NCBI RefSeq assembly: GCF_014904755.1
Contig: NZ_JACZFQ010000021.1
Span: 1-64,000 of the forward strand
Length of the DNA stretch: 64,000 bases
From: Neoluteolibacter marinus
GTDB lineage: Bacteria; Verrucomicrobiota; Verrucomicrobiia; Verrucomicrobiales; Akkermansiaceae
Direction: 5' to 3'
The stretch's first letter is position 1. Each line of letters starts with the position of its first letter. The translations under genes and the position numbers were made by a program. Shown here one piece after another: positions 15,904 through 24,959 of the stretch. Below the pieces are notes generated by a model that was not told where the DNA came from, ran no database searches, and was given only the letters and a program-made list of their open reading frames with translations.

Positions 15904-16692
15904 ATGAGGCTCCTTGGCGGCTTGGTGACCGGCTTCCTCCAGTATCTCGGGGAGGTCTCGATCCTCATTGGCGACATCTTCGAGTCCTTCGTCAAAGGCA
16001 AGATCCGCTGGCGCATTGTCATGCAGCAGATCGTCGAGATCGGTCACCGTTCCCAGCCGGTCGTGATCGTGACCGGAGCGTTCACGGGTGCCGTTCTGGC
16101 CGCCCAGTCGCTGTTCCAGTTCAGCATGCTCAACATGGAAACCGGCGCCGGTGCCTTGGTGAGCGTCGCGATGCTGCGGGAGCTCGGGCCTTCCGTCACC
16201 GCCCTGATGCTGGCCGGCCGCGTGGGTGCCGCGATGGCCGCGGAGATCGGCACCATGAAAGTCACCGAACAGGTCGATGCGCTGCGATCGATGAGCGTCC
16301 ACCCGGTCGACTACCTGGTCACCCCGCGGGTGATCGCCATGTTGGTGGCGATGCCGCTCCTCATCGGCGAGTCGGCGGCATTCGGGATCATCGCCTCGGT
16401 GATCGTTGGAACCGGACCCTTCGGTGTGAACGAAGCCTATTGGATGAACCAGATGGGGAAGTTCACCGACCTCAGCGACATCACCATCGCCCTGATCAAG
16501 GGCATGGTGTTCGGCCTTCTGATCGTGACGATCTCCTGCCACCAGGGCATGAAGGCCAGCGGCGGAGCAGTCGGGGTCGGCCGCAGCACCACCCGGGCGA
16601 TGGTCTTTTCCGCGCTCGCGATCCTGGTCTTCAACTTCTTCCTGACCCTGCTGATGAACATCGTGTTCCCGGCTGGCCTACACCGCGGTTGA
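15904..16692 (+). CDS. mlaE: MlaE/YrbE-family ABC transporter permease
   Basis: This 262-residue inner-membrane protein has the MlaE (PF02405) core: TGAFTGAVLAAQSLFQF, LMLAGRVGAAMAAEIGTMKV, then TEQVDALRSMSV. In the Mla system the MlaE dimer and the MlaF ATPase move phospholipids between inner and outer membranes together with the MCE protein MlaD. No MlaF or MlaD gene is next to it: the next gene is an HNH nuclease on the other strand. The ATG at 15904 gives the normal family length; an in-frame GTG three codons upstream is an alternative. The gene is divergent from MoxR. Confidence 0.9.
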   Translation: MRLLGGLVTGFLQYLGEVSILIGDIFESFVKGKIRWRIVMQQIVEIGHRSQPVVIVTGAFTGAVLAAQSLFQFSMLNMETGAGALVSVAMLRELGPSVTALMLAGRVGAAMAAEIGTMKVTEQVDALRSMSVHPVDYLVTPRVIAMLVAMPLLIGESAAFGIIASVIVGTGPFGVNEAYWMNQMGKFTDLSDITIALIKGMVFGLLIVTISCHQGMKASGGAVGVGRSTTRAMVFSALAILVFNFFLTLLMNIVFPAGLHRG

Positions 16693-16695
16693 CGC

Positions 16696-17307
16696 TCACG
16701 CGGACAACCTCACCGACGACGGGTCGGGATCGATGAAATGCCCCCAGCTTTCGTGCGACGGGGAATTTTCGCGCATCCCGAACATCGGCCGCCAGCGCGG
16801 CGCCGACGGCTTGCGGAGCGGATGCATGTTCGCTTCGTGGGTCAGCTTGTTCGCCTTGCGCGTGTTGCAGCGGATGCACGACGTGACGATGTTCTCCCAG
16901 GTCGTGCGCCCTCCCTTGTCCCGGGGCAGGACGTGGTCGAGATTCAGCTCCGACTCTGTGAAAATCTTCGCGCAATACTGGCAGGTGTGTTTGTCGCGGA
17001 GGAACACATTGCGGCGCGTGAAGCGCACCTCCATCCGCGGCAGCTTCTCGTAAAGCGAGAGCACGATGATCTTGGGAACCCTCAGTGCCACCCGGACGGT
17101 GTGGATCATTTCCTCGACCATCTCCATGGAAGAATGCTCCACCCACGAACCCAGATCGTGGGTCCGGAAGCGTTCCTCACCCTCCGTTTGCACCACCTGG
17201 GCATGCCCCAGGAACAAGAGCTTGAGGGCACGCCTGACGGAGCAGGTTTGCACCGGTTGCCAGAACCGGTTGAGGACGAGGACGGGATAGTCGAGATGCG
17301 CTACCAT
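16696..17307 (-). CDS. HNH endonuclease family protein
   Basis: This 203-residue protein has a C-terminal HNH domain of the two-CxxC type: C109-x2-C112 (CQYC), DH at 124-125 within LNLDHV, N139 in TWENIV, and C144-x2-C147 (CIRC). The N-terminal 90 residues (YPVLVLNRFWQPVQTCSVRR and onward) are conserved in a widespread bacterial family of unknown biological role. HNH proteins nick or cut nucleic acid with one metal ion. The ATG at 17307 follows AAAAGG; an upstream in-frame TTG at 17322 is less likely. It stands alone, convergent with mlaE with only 3 bp between stop codons. Confidence 0.88.
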   Translation of the reverse strand: MVAHLDYPVLVLNRFWQPVQTCSVRRALKLLFLGHAQVVQTEGEERFRTHDLGSWVEHSSMEMVEEMIHTVRVALRVPKIIVLSLYEKLPRMEVRFTRRNVFLRDKHTCQYCAKIFTESELNLDHVLPRDKGGRTTWENIVTSCIRCNTRKANKLTHEANMHPLRKPSAPRWRPMFGMRENSPSHESWGHFIDPDPSSVRLSA

Positions 17308-17472
17308 GCCTTTTCCCAGCAATTGCCGCGGAAGCTAGCAGGAACGCCGCCTGTCGCAAGGAAAAGCTTGGAGTGGCGGAAATTACGGGAACCAACAGGG
17401 CTTCAGCGCCGGGACCCACGGACTTCTCTCTTGCACCGGCCCGACTTGGACCCAAACTTGTCGGACAACTTC

Positions 17473-18129
17473 ATGAAACTCCAAAGCACCATCGCCGCCC
17501 TCTTCCTCACCCTGAACCTCGGTTACGCCGCGGAGCCTGGATTCACCGACCTCTTCAACGGCAAGGACCTCACCGGCTGGAAGAAGGTCAATGGCAACGG
17601 CGAGTACCGGATCGAGGACGGGCAGATCGTCGGCTTCGGCGAGAATGTGAAGTCGAACACCTTTCTGCGGACCGAAAAGACCTACAAGGATTTCGATTTC
17701 CGCTTCGAGATGAAGTTCGACGACTTGAGCGGGAACTCCGGCATGATGTTCCGCGGCCTGCAAAAGGACGGTCAGGACGGCAGGGTTTACGGCTACCAGT
17801 GCGAGCATGACAACGGCAAGGCACGGGCCTGGACCGCCGGACTCTACGACGAGGCGCGCCGCGGTTGGCTGCAGCCGAAGAGCGGTGACAAGGCGGCCGA
17901 GGCGGCCTTCACCAAGCAAGGCGGGAAGCTGATCAAGTGGGAGGACTGGAACGAGATCCGCATCGTTTGCGAGGGCAAGCACATCCGGATCTGGCTCAAC
18001 GGGAAGGAGCGCGTCGATTACACCGACGAGGCCAAGGAATTCACCCCGGAAGGCTTCTTCGCCCTTCAGGTTCATTCCGGCAAATCCTGCAAGGTCCGCT
18101 GGCGCAATCTCCGGATCAAGGAGCTCTGA
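17473..18129 (+). CDS. Secreted DUF1080 (3-keto-disaccharide hydrolase-like) protein
   Basis: This 218-residue protein has a signal peptide (residues 1-20, MKLQSTIAALFLTLNLGYAA) and one DUF1080/PF06439 domain. Family blocks are FTDLFNGKDLTGWKKV, the central GMMFRGLQKDG and the C-terminal IRIWLNGKERVDYTD. The fold is a concanavalin-like beta sandwich. Some members hydrolyse 3-keto-glycosides, and many copies occur per genome in Planctomycetes and Verrucomicrobia; the substrate here cannot be told. A much longer open frame extends upstream, but the ATG at 17473 is the only one that starts a signal peptide. Confidence 0.9.
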   Translation: MKLQSTIAALFLTLNLGYAAEPGFTDLFNGKDLTGWKKVNGNGEYRIEDGQIVGFGENVKSNTFLRTEKTYKDFDFRFEMKFDDLSGNSGMMFRGLQKDGQDGRVYGYQCEHDNGKARAWTAGLYDEARRGWLQPKSGDKAAEAAFTKQGGKLIKWEDWNEIRIVCEGKHIRIWLNGKERVDYTDEAKEFTPEGFFALQVHSGKSCKVRWRNLRIKEL

Positions 18130-18137
18130 TCCCGCGC

Positions 18138-19682
18138 TCAGCGCTCTTCCGGAGTGGTCAATTCGCGGAAGGCATCTTCAATTGCCTCCGCGCCGCCGGT
18201 GGCCGGGGTGACGAGGGTCGCCGCGGCATCGAGCTGCTTCTGGAGATCGTCCACCGGCTTGTCCGCGGTTCCGGATATCCGGATCGTCGCCCACGAGCGG
18301 CCCTCCTTGCGGTTCTTGAACACGGAGCGCAGCGCACCCGAAGCATTGTTGACGGAGGCCACGGGCAACCCCACTTCGAGGACCCCGTCGATCACCCCCT
18401 GGCGGTCGGAAGCAATCTTGCCGGTGATGACGAGGCGTCCACGGGATTCGAGACGAAGGTCTTCGATGCCCGAGGTATTCCCGTCGCGAACGATGACCCC
18501 GGAAGTCTCGACGTCGTAGCGCAGGTTCTCATAGGCGTCCTCGCCAAGCTCACCGGCGAGGATTCCGAACATCTTGAGCCCGATAATCCGGGTTTCCGAG
18601 GACGCGGTGGCCTTGAAAGGGATCCGGCACGCCAGTGAATACTTCCTCCCGGAAACGAGAGTGATAGTTCCGTCCCCTTCTTCCTCGGGAGACTCCACCT
18701 CAGCGGTCAACCACATGCCGAACGCAGGATCAACCAGCGAACTCAAGCTGGAGTGCTGGACCCGGACCGGCAGCTCCGTCTTGCCGCCGCTCATGTCGAC
18801 CACGACCTTGCCGGGATTGGAGATTTCAATTTCCCCTTCCGGGCTGCCCTCCGGAGCCAATCGGATGGTGCCAACCCGGAAGCCACCTTGCTCGAACTGA
18901 AGGGACGCCAGGATCAACTGGAATTCCCCCCATCCATCGAGGGCCATTTTGCCGCGCTCAAGCTGCAGGTTCGCGACCGATGCGGTCGGATCGAGCACGG
19001 TCAGCGACGCCTCGCTATCGCCGAGCTTCAGGTCGGGCGACTTGCTGCCACCCATCAGCAACTGGAACCGGGGACTGCGGTAGCGGAACTGGAACGGACA
19101 CTCGCCGGAACGCTCCAGCGGAAGGGCCGACGTACCGCTCGGGCGTCGGAGGATCAGCGTGCCGCCATTCGTCGCGACCATCTCGGCGCCTTTCCAGGTG
19201 CCGCCGAACAAGCTGGTGACGTGCAGGTTGCCACGAACCCCCTGAAGCTTGAGCGACTCAAGCACCGATCCCTCGGGCCAAGTCAATGTCATCGCTCCCG
19301 CCCCGGCACTGACCGGCGAGGCGCGAAACTGGGTCAGCTCTGGTTCCGCCCCAGACCATTGCCGGATCTTCTCCACCACCGACGCTTGGTAGGCCGAGCT
19401 ATTGAGATAAATGAGCGCCGCGAGGAAAGCCAAGCCAGTTCCCGCGACCATCACGACCGCGGCGATCACCTGGGCCACCCGCAAACGGCGCTGCCGCTTC
19501 TCCTTCTCCTTCTTCGGCTGCCGGGTGCGGCGCTTGCGCTTCCGCATGCGGTAAACCTGGGTGCCATCCTCGCGGGTCACGAGTTCAGCCTCGCCGTCGC
19601 TTCGCCCCTCGCCACGGGAGCGCAGGCGCCCCATCATTTCATCGATGGAATAGTTCTCCGGCTCGGGATCGGTGGCAGGCAT
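18138..19682 (-). CDS. Uncharacterised single-pass membrane protein next to the pilus secretin
   Basis: This 514-residue protein has a highly basic N-terminal cytoplasmic part (RMRKRKRRTRQPKKEKEKRQ), one transmembrane helix at about 70-95 (VIAAVVMVAGTGLAFLAALI), then a long beta-rich periplasmic region. The end of that region (ATIRISGTADKPVDDLQKQL) recalls AsmA-like proteins. I do not recognise a named family with confidence. It lies 54 bp downstream of the secretin gene on the same strand, so the two are probably co-transcribed and it may be an accessory factor. The ATG at 19682 is used; an in-frame GTG at 19721 is possible. Confidence 0.7.
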   Translation of the reverse strand: MPATDPEPENYSIDEMMGRLRSRGEGRSDGEAELVTREDGTQVYRMRKRKRRTRQPKKEKEKRQRRLRVAQVIAAVVMVAGTGLAFLAALIYLNSSAYQASVVEKIRQWSGAEPELTQFRASPVSAGAGAMTLTWPEGSVLESLKLQGVRGNLHVTSLFGGTWKGAEMVATNGGTLILRRPSGTSALPLERSGECPFQFRYRSPRFQLLMGGSKSPDLKLGDSEASLTVLDPTASVANLQLERGKMALDGWGEFQLILASLQFEQGGFRVGTIRLAPEGSPEGEIEISNPGKVVVDMSGGKTELPVRVQHSSLSSLVDPAFGMWLTAEVESPEEEGDGTITLVSGRKYSLACRIPFKATASSETRIIGLKMFGILAGELGEDAYENLRYDVETSGVIVRDGNTSGIEDLRLESRGRLVITGKIASDRQGVIDGVLEVGLPVASVNNASGALRSVFKNRKEGRSWATIRISGTADKPVDDLQKQLDAAATLVTPATGGAEAIEDAFRELTTPEER

Positions 19683-19736
19683 CGCGGGATGGGAATCAGG
19701 TGGAACACGGGCATGCTCCACATGATGCGGCGGGGG

Positions 19737-22217
19737 TCAATTGTCCCGGAAGGGCCGGCCGGTCGGATCGACGACTTTCACCGTCACGAAGAAGACGATC
19801 GCGGTCTTCACCGGCGAGTAGACATCGCTCTGGAACATCCGCCCGATGAGCGGAAGATCCCCGAGAATAGGCGTCTTGTCCTCCACCTTCTGGATTTTCT
19901 CCTGAAGCATGCCGCCGATGATCAGCGTCGCTCCGTCCGCGATCGTCAGGTTGGTTTCCGTCCGCATCGTCGAGAAAACCGGCATCAGGATCTCGTTCGA
20001 CGTCAACACCACCCGGCTGCCACCCGTGAAGCTGGTGGCGAAGCCACCAAGGGACTGCGGAGCATCACCGAGAATGGGCGTGCCGTAGTTGATGAAACCG
20101 TCGAAGTCGGTGACCGATGGCTTGAGGACAATGTCGATGTAGTGCCGGTCGGCACTGACCGTAGGCAAAACATCGAGGATCACTCCGACCTCGCGGGTTT
20201 CAAAGCTGGTCGGCGTCGCGGGAGTGATCGGCGTCTGGCCCAGATCCTCGTTGAACACCTCCCCGGTGTCCAAATCGACCAGCCCGCCACCGCCGACCGT
20301 GTTCGGCAATTCCGGCGGCTCGTATTCGGTCGGGTAAATGAACTCGCGGATGACCTCGATCGTCGATTGCTGCCCGCTGCGCGTGGCGGTCGACGGGCTG
20401 ACCACGAGATCCACTCCCGTCTTCTGGTCCAAGCCCCGCATCAACATCGTCAGGTTCGAATTGTTGACCACGGCATTCGCCCACAACACCCCCGGCGCAC
20501 GCGAGGTACTCGCGCCGAAACCGGTGCTGTATTCGAGCAAGAGGGCATCAATGCTGTCGCTGGCGATCGCTTCCCCGCCACTGCGGTTGCCCGTGGTGAT
20601 GGCGCGACGGAAAAACTCGCCGGAAGGCAAGGCGATGTCTGCCAAGTTGCCCGGGTTGTCAGACCCGCCGGTCAAGGTGAGTGCCTGCGTGCCGGGAGTA
20701 AGTCCTTCGCCTCCGAGGCTGTAGCCACCGAGCAACCAATCGAAACCAAGTTCCTCCAGGACACGCTTCTGCGTCTTCAGCATCTTCACCTCGACCAGCA
20801 CCATCGCGGGCTCCGTGCTCGCGGCGGCTTCGACAATCTGTTCGACCATCGCGTGGTTGGCTGAAGTGTTGTGAATCCGCAAGGTGCTGCTCCCGGCATT
20901 GAAATTGGCGGTCGCCCCGTCAGGGAAAGAGACCCCCTGCTGCTTGAGAACTTCCTCGGCGCTCAAGCGCCGCGCAAGAAGACCTTCCGATCCGTCATCC
21001 GCGGCGAACGGGTCGTTGGCCCCGTCATCGCCGGACCCCGCACTGCCGCTGGTGAGGAAATCGGGCGGCACCCGGTAGCTGCGGGTGATCATGTCGCTCG
21101 AGTCCGAGCCCGCGGGCCGGATGGTGACGGCGTATTCGTGGGCAACGTGGACGGTGCGCGTGATTTCGCAGATGTAGCCGAGGACCTGGCTCAGCGGCAC
21201 GTTCCGCAGCTGGAGGTTGATCTTTGTGGCCATCGTGCGCTGCCGCGGCTCGGAGTCCGAGGGGCCGAGATCGAGCACGAAATTGACGCCGCGCTGGGCC
21301 GGATCGACCTCGAAAGTGTCGAGGTCCACCGATTGGGCACGGAGGAAGTCAAGGGCCTCCTGGATATTGACCTCATCGAAATCAACGATCGGAAGAATCA
21401 TCCGATCCATCTTGTTCGAAATCAGCATCCTGCTGTTGGTGATCGAGCCACCTGCCACCAGATCCGCTGGCACCTCGGCCGAGGGCCGCACCCGGAGCTC
21501 CCAAGCCTCGTCGACCTGCGCCAGCATCGAAGCACGAGCTTCGTCGTAGGCGGCACGGGCATAGTCGGCACGCAGCTGCTCGATGACTTCCATGCCGCGG
21601 CGGGCCGCCTTGTTGGTGGGGTCCACCCTCAGCACCTCTTCATAGGTGCGGAACGATTGGTCATACTCGCCGAGATCCTTGAAGCCTTCCGCCCGATAAA
21701 GCAGGTTGCGGACTTCCTCGACGTCCTTGGTGTGGTCCAAGGTCGCGGCCGGGTTGGTGCGGATCGGATCGTCCAGCTGCTCCCGCATCGCCAGCGCGCT
21801 GCCATCATCCGGAGCAACCGACTCGTCCAAGACACGGTCGATGGTTTCCCCCGCCCCGGACACGTCGCCCAAGCGGCGCTGCTCGCGGGCCCGCTCGACG
21901 GTCGCCTGGACGAGGCGTTCGGTGGCGGCCTTCCTCTGCGCGGCAGTGGCCGGTGCATCCGGCAAAAGCTCACGGGCCCCGGTGTAGGCCTCGACGGCAT
22001 CGGACCAGCGACCGGCCTCGTAGGCCTCGTCACCCTTGATCAGGAGTTCCTGTGCCTCGGCGGCATTGGCAGCCCGTCGCTGCAACTCCGCCTGAGCCAG
22101 GTTCGAAGCCTGCTGGGCGGGGAGAGGTTGCGACAGGAGAAGACAGGTCGCCGGCGCAAGCGCCAGCAAGCGCGCACGGGAAACGAAATTGGAGGTCAAA
22201 CGATCGTTGATCGGCAT
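19737..22217 (-). CDS. Type IV pilus secretin (Amuc_1098-like)
   Basis: This 826-residue outer-membrane protein has a signal peptide (about 1-35) and TPR-like helices (about 40-240). A secretin N-domain region follows (DFDEVNIQEALDFLRAQSVD). The last 350 residues form a secretin beta-barrel domain ending in the signature VEDKTPILGDLPLIGRMF. The TPR-plus-secretin plan and sequence resemble the Akkermansia pilus-associated outer-membrane protein Amuc_1098. Secretins form the gated outer-membrane ring through which pili or substrates pass. PilM/N/O-type partners are not adjacent; only the 514-residue membrane protein follows. The ATG at 22217 is the start; ribF lies 62 bp upstream on the same strand. 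Confidence 0.9.
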   Translation of the reverse strand: MPINDRLTSNFVSRARLLALAPATCLLLSQPLPAQQASNLAQAELQRRAANAAEAQELLIKGDEAYEAGRWSDAVEAYTGARELLPDAPATAAQRKAATERLVQATVERAREQRRLGDVSGAGETIDRVLDESVAPDDGSALAMREQLDDPIRTNPAATLDHTKDVEEVRNLLYRAEGFKDLGEYDQSFRTYEEVLRVDPTNKAARRGMEVIEQLRADYARAAYDEARASMLAQVDEAWELRVRPSAEVPADLVAGGSITNSRMLISNKMDRMILPIVDFDEVNIQEALDFLRAQSVDLDTFEVDPAQRGVNFVLDLGPSDSEPRQRTMATKINLQLRNVPLSQVLGYICEITRTVHVAHEYAVTIRPAGSDSSDMITRSYRVPPDFLTSGSAGSGDDGANDPFAADDGSEGLLARRLSAEEVLKQQGVSFPDGATANFNAGSSTLRIHNTSANHAMVEQIVEAAASTEPAMVLVEVKMLKTQKRVLEELGFDWLLGGYSLGGEGLTPGTQALTLTGGSDNPGNLADIALPSGEFFRRAITTGNRSGGEAIASDSIDALLLEYSTGFGASTSRAPGVLWANAVVNNSNLTMLMRGLDQKTGVDLVVSPSTATRSGQQSTIEVIREFIYPTEYEPPELPNTVGGGGLVDLDTGEVFNEDLGQTPITPATPTSFETREVGVILDVLPTVSADRHYIDIVLKPSVTDFDGFINYGTPILGDAPQSLGGFATSFTGGSRVVLTSNEILMPVFSTMRTETNLTIADGATLIIGGMLQEKIQKVEDKTPILGDLPLIGRMFQSDVYSPVKTAIVFFVTVKVVDPTGRPFRDN

Positions 22218-22279
22218 CGGGGTTTCCGGGACGTATAGAGACCGCTTTCGCTGAGCGTAAGCCGAAAATCCGGGAAATT

Positions 22280-23218
22280 TCAGCGATCCTCGCCATCAAG
22301 CCCACGAAGTAAATACAGTGCCTCTGCGACGTCGTGCGAAATCTGCTCTTTCAGCGCGTCCAGCGATTCGAATTTCCGTTCGTGGCGGAGATGTTTGATA
22401 AATTCGACCTCCAGGATCCGGCCATAGAGATCCCCGCTGTAGTCGAACAAGTGGACTTCCAGCACCCGGTCCTCCCCATCCACGGTCGGCCTCACCCCCA
22501 GGTTGGCGACGCCGTTCCAGCGCCCCGCCCCCTCCCGCACCCGTACCGCCCACACCCCGTCCGGCGGAAATTGCTCTTCGCCCCGCTCGACATTGGCGGT
22601 CGGGAAGCCGATCTGGCGGCCGAGCTTGCGACCCTCCACCACCTTGCCCTCCACCGTGTAGCGACGACCCAACATCCTGGCGGCCGCATCCAGACTCCCG
22701 TCCCGGATGGCCTGGCGAATGCGGGTGCTGCTGATCCGTTCGCCGTCCATCATCACCGGCGGCAAAGCCTTCAAGGTGAACCCGAGGTCCCCGGCATAAC
22801 GGGCCAGCAAGGCGACGTCCCCCGCCCTCGCCTTGCCAAAGCGCCAGTCATCGCCAACCGCGATCGTCTTCACCCCCACTGCCACGACTTCCTGCACGAA
22901 GTCGTCCGCGTCCTGCGCGGCCCGCTCAAGATCGAAGGTCAGCGCCAACAGGAAGTCGACGCCCATCCGCCCCAGAATCTCCGCCTTGTGGTCGAGCGAG
23001 GCCAACAAGCGGCGCGGGGCCGTCCCGGGAGAGAGGACCCGGATCGGATAGGGATCAAAGGTCAGCACACCGCAAGTCCCACCCTCGCGAGCGCGCGCGG
23101 CGATCGCCTGCCCGATCACTTCCTGATGCCCCCGGTGCACGCCATCGAATACCCCGAGGGCCAGGTGATGGGGTCCTTCGACCCGCGCGAGTTCTTCAAT
23201 TGCCGTGAAACGCAGCAC
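22280..23218 (-). CDS. ribF: Bifunctional riboflavin kinase / FAD synthetase
   Basis: This 312-residue enzyme makes FMN from riboflavin and then FAD. The N-terminal adenylyltransferase domain has GVFDGVHRGHQEVI and the SSTRIRQAI block. The C-terminal riboflavin kinase domain has GRQIGFPTANV and the late DLYGRILEVEFIKHLR and KFESLDALKEQI blocks. The frame stays open to 23371, overlapping the divergent gene. The GTG at 23218 gives the expected start (V/M-LRFTAIEELARV) and the normal length of about 310 residues. Confidence 0.95.
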   Translation of the reverse strand: MLRFTAIEELARVEGPHHLALGVFDGVHRGHQEVIGQAIAARAREGGTCGVLTFDPYPIRVLSPGTAPRRLLASLDHKAEILGRMGVDFLLALTFDLERAAQDADDFVQEVVAVGVKTIAVGDDWRFGKARAGDVALLARYAGDLGFTLKALPPVMMDGERISSTRIRQAIRDGSLDAAARMLGRRYTVEGKVVEGRKLGRQIGFPTANVERGEEQFPPDGVWAVRVREGAGRWNGVANLGVRPTVDGEDRVLEVHLFDYSGDLYGRILEVEFIKHLRHERKFESLDALKEQISHDVAEALYLLRGLDGEDR

Positions 23219-23319
23219 GGCCGGAGCATGAACGCGGCACCGGGAAGGTGAACCCCGAAATTCGGCGTTCGTCTTTCTGGACTTCCAGCGGCGGCCCGCC
23301 GACGCTCCGCCCACCAACC

Positions 23320-24657
23320 ATGGCTGAAGTTTTCCCATCCACACCCCAAGCCCCCGGACTCCCCGAAACACTCGCCACGATCGTCAAATGGCGCGACGTG
23401 CCGACCCCGATGTCCGAGGAGGACTTCGGCACCGCCGTGAAGGAGCTCGATACCATTGTCGAGGCCCTGCAGGAGAAACCCGATGCACCCAGCCGCTCCG
23501 CGCTCGCGCTGGCGCGCGTGGTCCTCGGCAATCTCCACCGCGACCACGGATTGATCGACCATGCGACCCCCTTTTATGACGCCGCCCTTGCTACCCCCGC
23601 GGACCTCGACGACGGCAGCCCTCACGGCAAGCATGAGCTCGCGAATACGCTCAACAATCGCGGCCTTTGTACGATGGCCCGCGGTGACGAGGAATCACTG
23701 AACGGGGCTCTCGGTGATTTCGACCGGTCCATCGCGCTGCGCAAGGAGCTGCCGCTCGACGAGGAGGAAGGATACCGCTGGGAGCTTGCCACCAACCTCA
23801 TCAACCGCGGCGACCTGCTGCACCGGCTCGGTGAACGGGAAGAGGAAGCCCGCCTCAGCTACGATGAGGCCATCTCCCTGTTGCGCGGACTTCCCTACAC
23901 TGAAAACCCGGCCGCATTGCAGCGCCTTGCATTGGCCACGGCCAACCGGGGACTGGTCGCCAGCGACCACGACGAGGCCCGTCGCCAGTTCGAGGAAGCC
24001 ATCGCCCTCCTGCCTTCCCCGCAGAACCCGTCCCAGTTGCTGACCCTGTGCAGCGCCCTGCTCAACCGTGGCCGGCACTCCCTGCAGGTGGTCCACGATT
24101 TCGACGCGACCGCCGACGATGCGCGCCAGGTGATCAGCCTTCTTTCACAGCACGAAAAGCAGCATCCTGCCCCGGCGGAACTGGCCCTGCAGGCACGCCA
24201 CCTCCTCGCCCACTCGCTCTGCGCCTGGCTTGATGAGGAGCAACAAGGACCGGGACTCAAGGAGGATTGGGTTGGCGACGCCACCGACACGGTCGAGGAG
24301 GGACTCGCCGTCGAACGCCACTGGGAGCGCCAGGGCTTCGGAGGCCTGCGACCGATCGCCTGCGAACTTTTCCAACTCGGCCTCCACGTTTATCGGGTTT
24401 GCCAGCCGCACTTTTTCGCCGAATTCCTGGTCGAGTCGATGGATCCTCAAGCTTCGCCCGGAGCACCGTTCGCCGATCCGAACTTCCAGGCCGCGGCGGG
24501 TCAGGCCTTGCGCCACGCGGTGAATGAAACCGCCCAACGGGCGACGTCCGCCGCCCTCGATCCGGAGCTCGCAGCCAAGCAAACCAAGATCCTCGCCTCC
24601 TTGCGTGCCGCCGACGAAAGACTCGCCGCATTGCAAAAAGCATCGAACCCGGCCTAG
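23320..24657 (+). CDS. TPR-like helical repeat protein, function unknown
   Basis: This 445-residue, apparently cytoplasmic protein has no signal peptide or membrane helix. It is made of helical repeats of TPR character, for example LANTLNNRGLCTMARGD, then LGDFDRSIALRKELPL and LATNLINRGDLLHRLGE, spaced at about 50-60 residues. TPR proteins act as protein-protein scaffolds; the partner is unknown. The ATG at 23320 is preferred; an in-frame GTG at 23248 would overlap the space used by ribF. A strong terminator (24712-24762) lies 54 bp past the stop. Confidence 0.8.
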   Translation: MAEVFPSTPQAPGLPETLATIVKWRDVPTPMSEEDFGTAVKELDTIVEALQEKPDAPSRSALALARVVLGNLHRDHGLIDHATPFYDAALATPADLDDGSPHGKHELANTLNNRGLCTMARGDEESLNGALGDFDRSIALRKELPLDEEEGYRWELATNLINRGDLLHRLGEREEEARLSYDEAISLLRGLPYTENPAALQRLALATANRGLVASDHDEARRQFEEAIALLPSPQNPSQLLTLCSALLNRGRHSLQVVHDFDATADDARQVISLLSQHEKQHPAPAELALQARHLLAHSLCAWLDEEQQGPGLKEDWVGDATDTVEEGLAVERHWERQGFGGLRPIACELFQLGLHVYRVCQPHFFAEFLVESMDPQASPGAPFADPNFQAAAGQALRHAVNETAQRATSAALDPELAAKQTKILASLRAADERLAALQKASNPA

Positions 24658-24959
24658 ACCATCGCCAGGCGCACTTAGTTGCATGAAATTTCATTGCGCT
24701 TGGTGAAATTTTGACCGAAATTGGGTCTCTCTCCGGAGAGCCCTGATTTCGGTCATTTTTTTATCTCATTTGCGACATCCACGACCCGTCGCAGCGAGAT
24801 TTTGGTAGATTTCGCTAAGTTTGATGGATTCGTGACATTTGTTCGGGACACTGGATGACCGGTGATAACCATGTATATTCATCCGATCTGCGTTTCCCGC
24901 TAAACCCAAAGCAGCGTAGCGACGTTGAAAAGTAGCCAAACCCGTTCCAGTTGCGTCCG
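24658..24959. other. Intergenic region of 302 bp before the pilin-like giant gene
   Basis: This stretch is much AT-richer than its neighbours. It holds a 12-bp palindrome ATGAAATTTCAT (24683-24694) and the terminator at 24712-24762. The remaining 190 bp before the ATG at 24960 presumably carry the promoter. TATATT at about 24873 resembles a -10 box, but no convincing -35 box is placed before it. No open reading frame here looks coding. Confidence 0.6.
24712..24762 (+). terminator. Rho-independent terminator
   Basis: The arms TGACCGAAAT (24712-24721) and ATTTCGGTCA (24746-24755) form a perfect 10-bp outer stem. An inner GGTCTCTCTCCGGAGAGCC hairpin adds further pairing. Seven T residues follow at 24756-24762. 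It ends the transcript of the TPR-like gene and insulates the downstream pilin-like operon. Confidence 0.93.

Noticed and set aside
16738-17472. N-terminal extension of the DUF1080 frame
   Set aside because: It covers the HNH gene antisense; a signal peptide begins exactly at the ATG at 17473.
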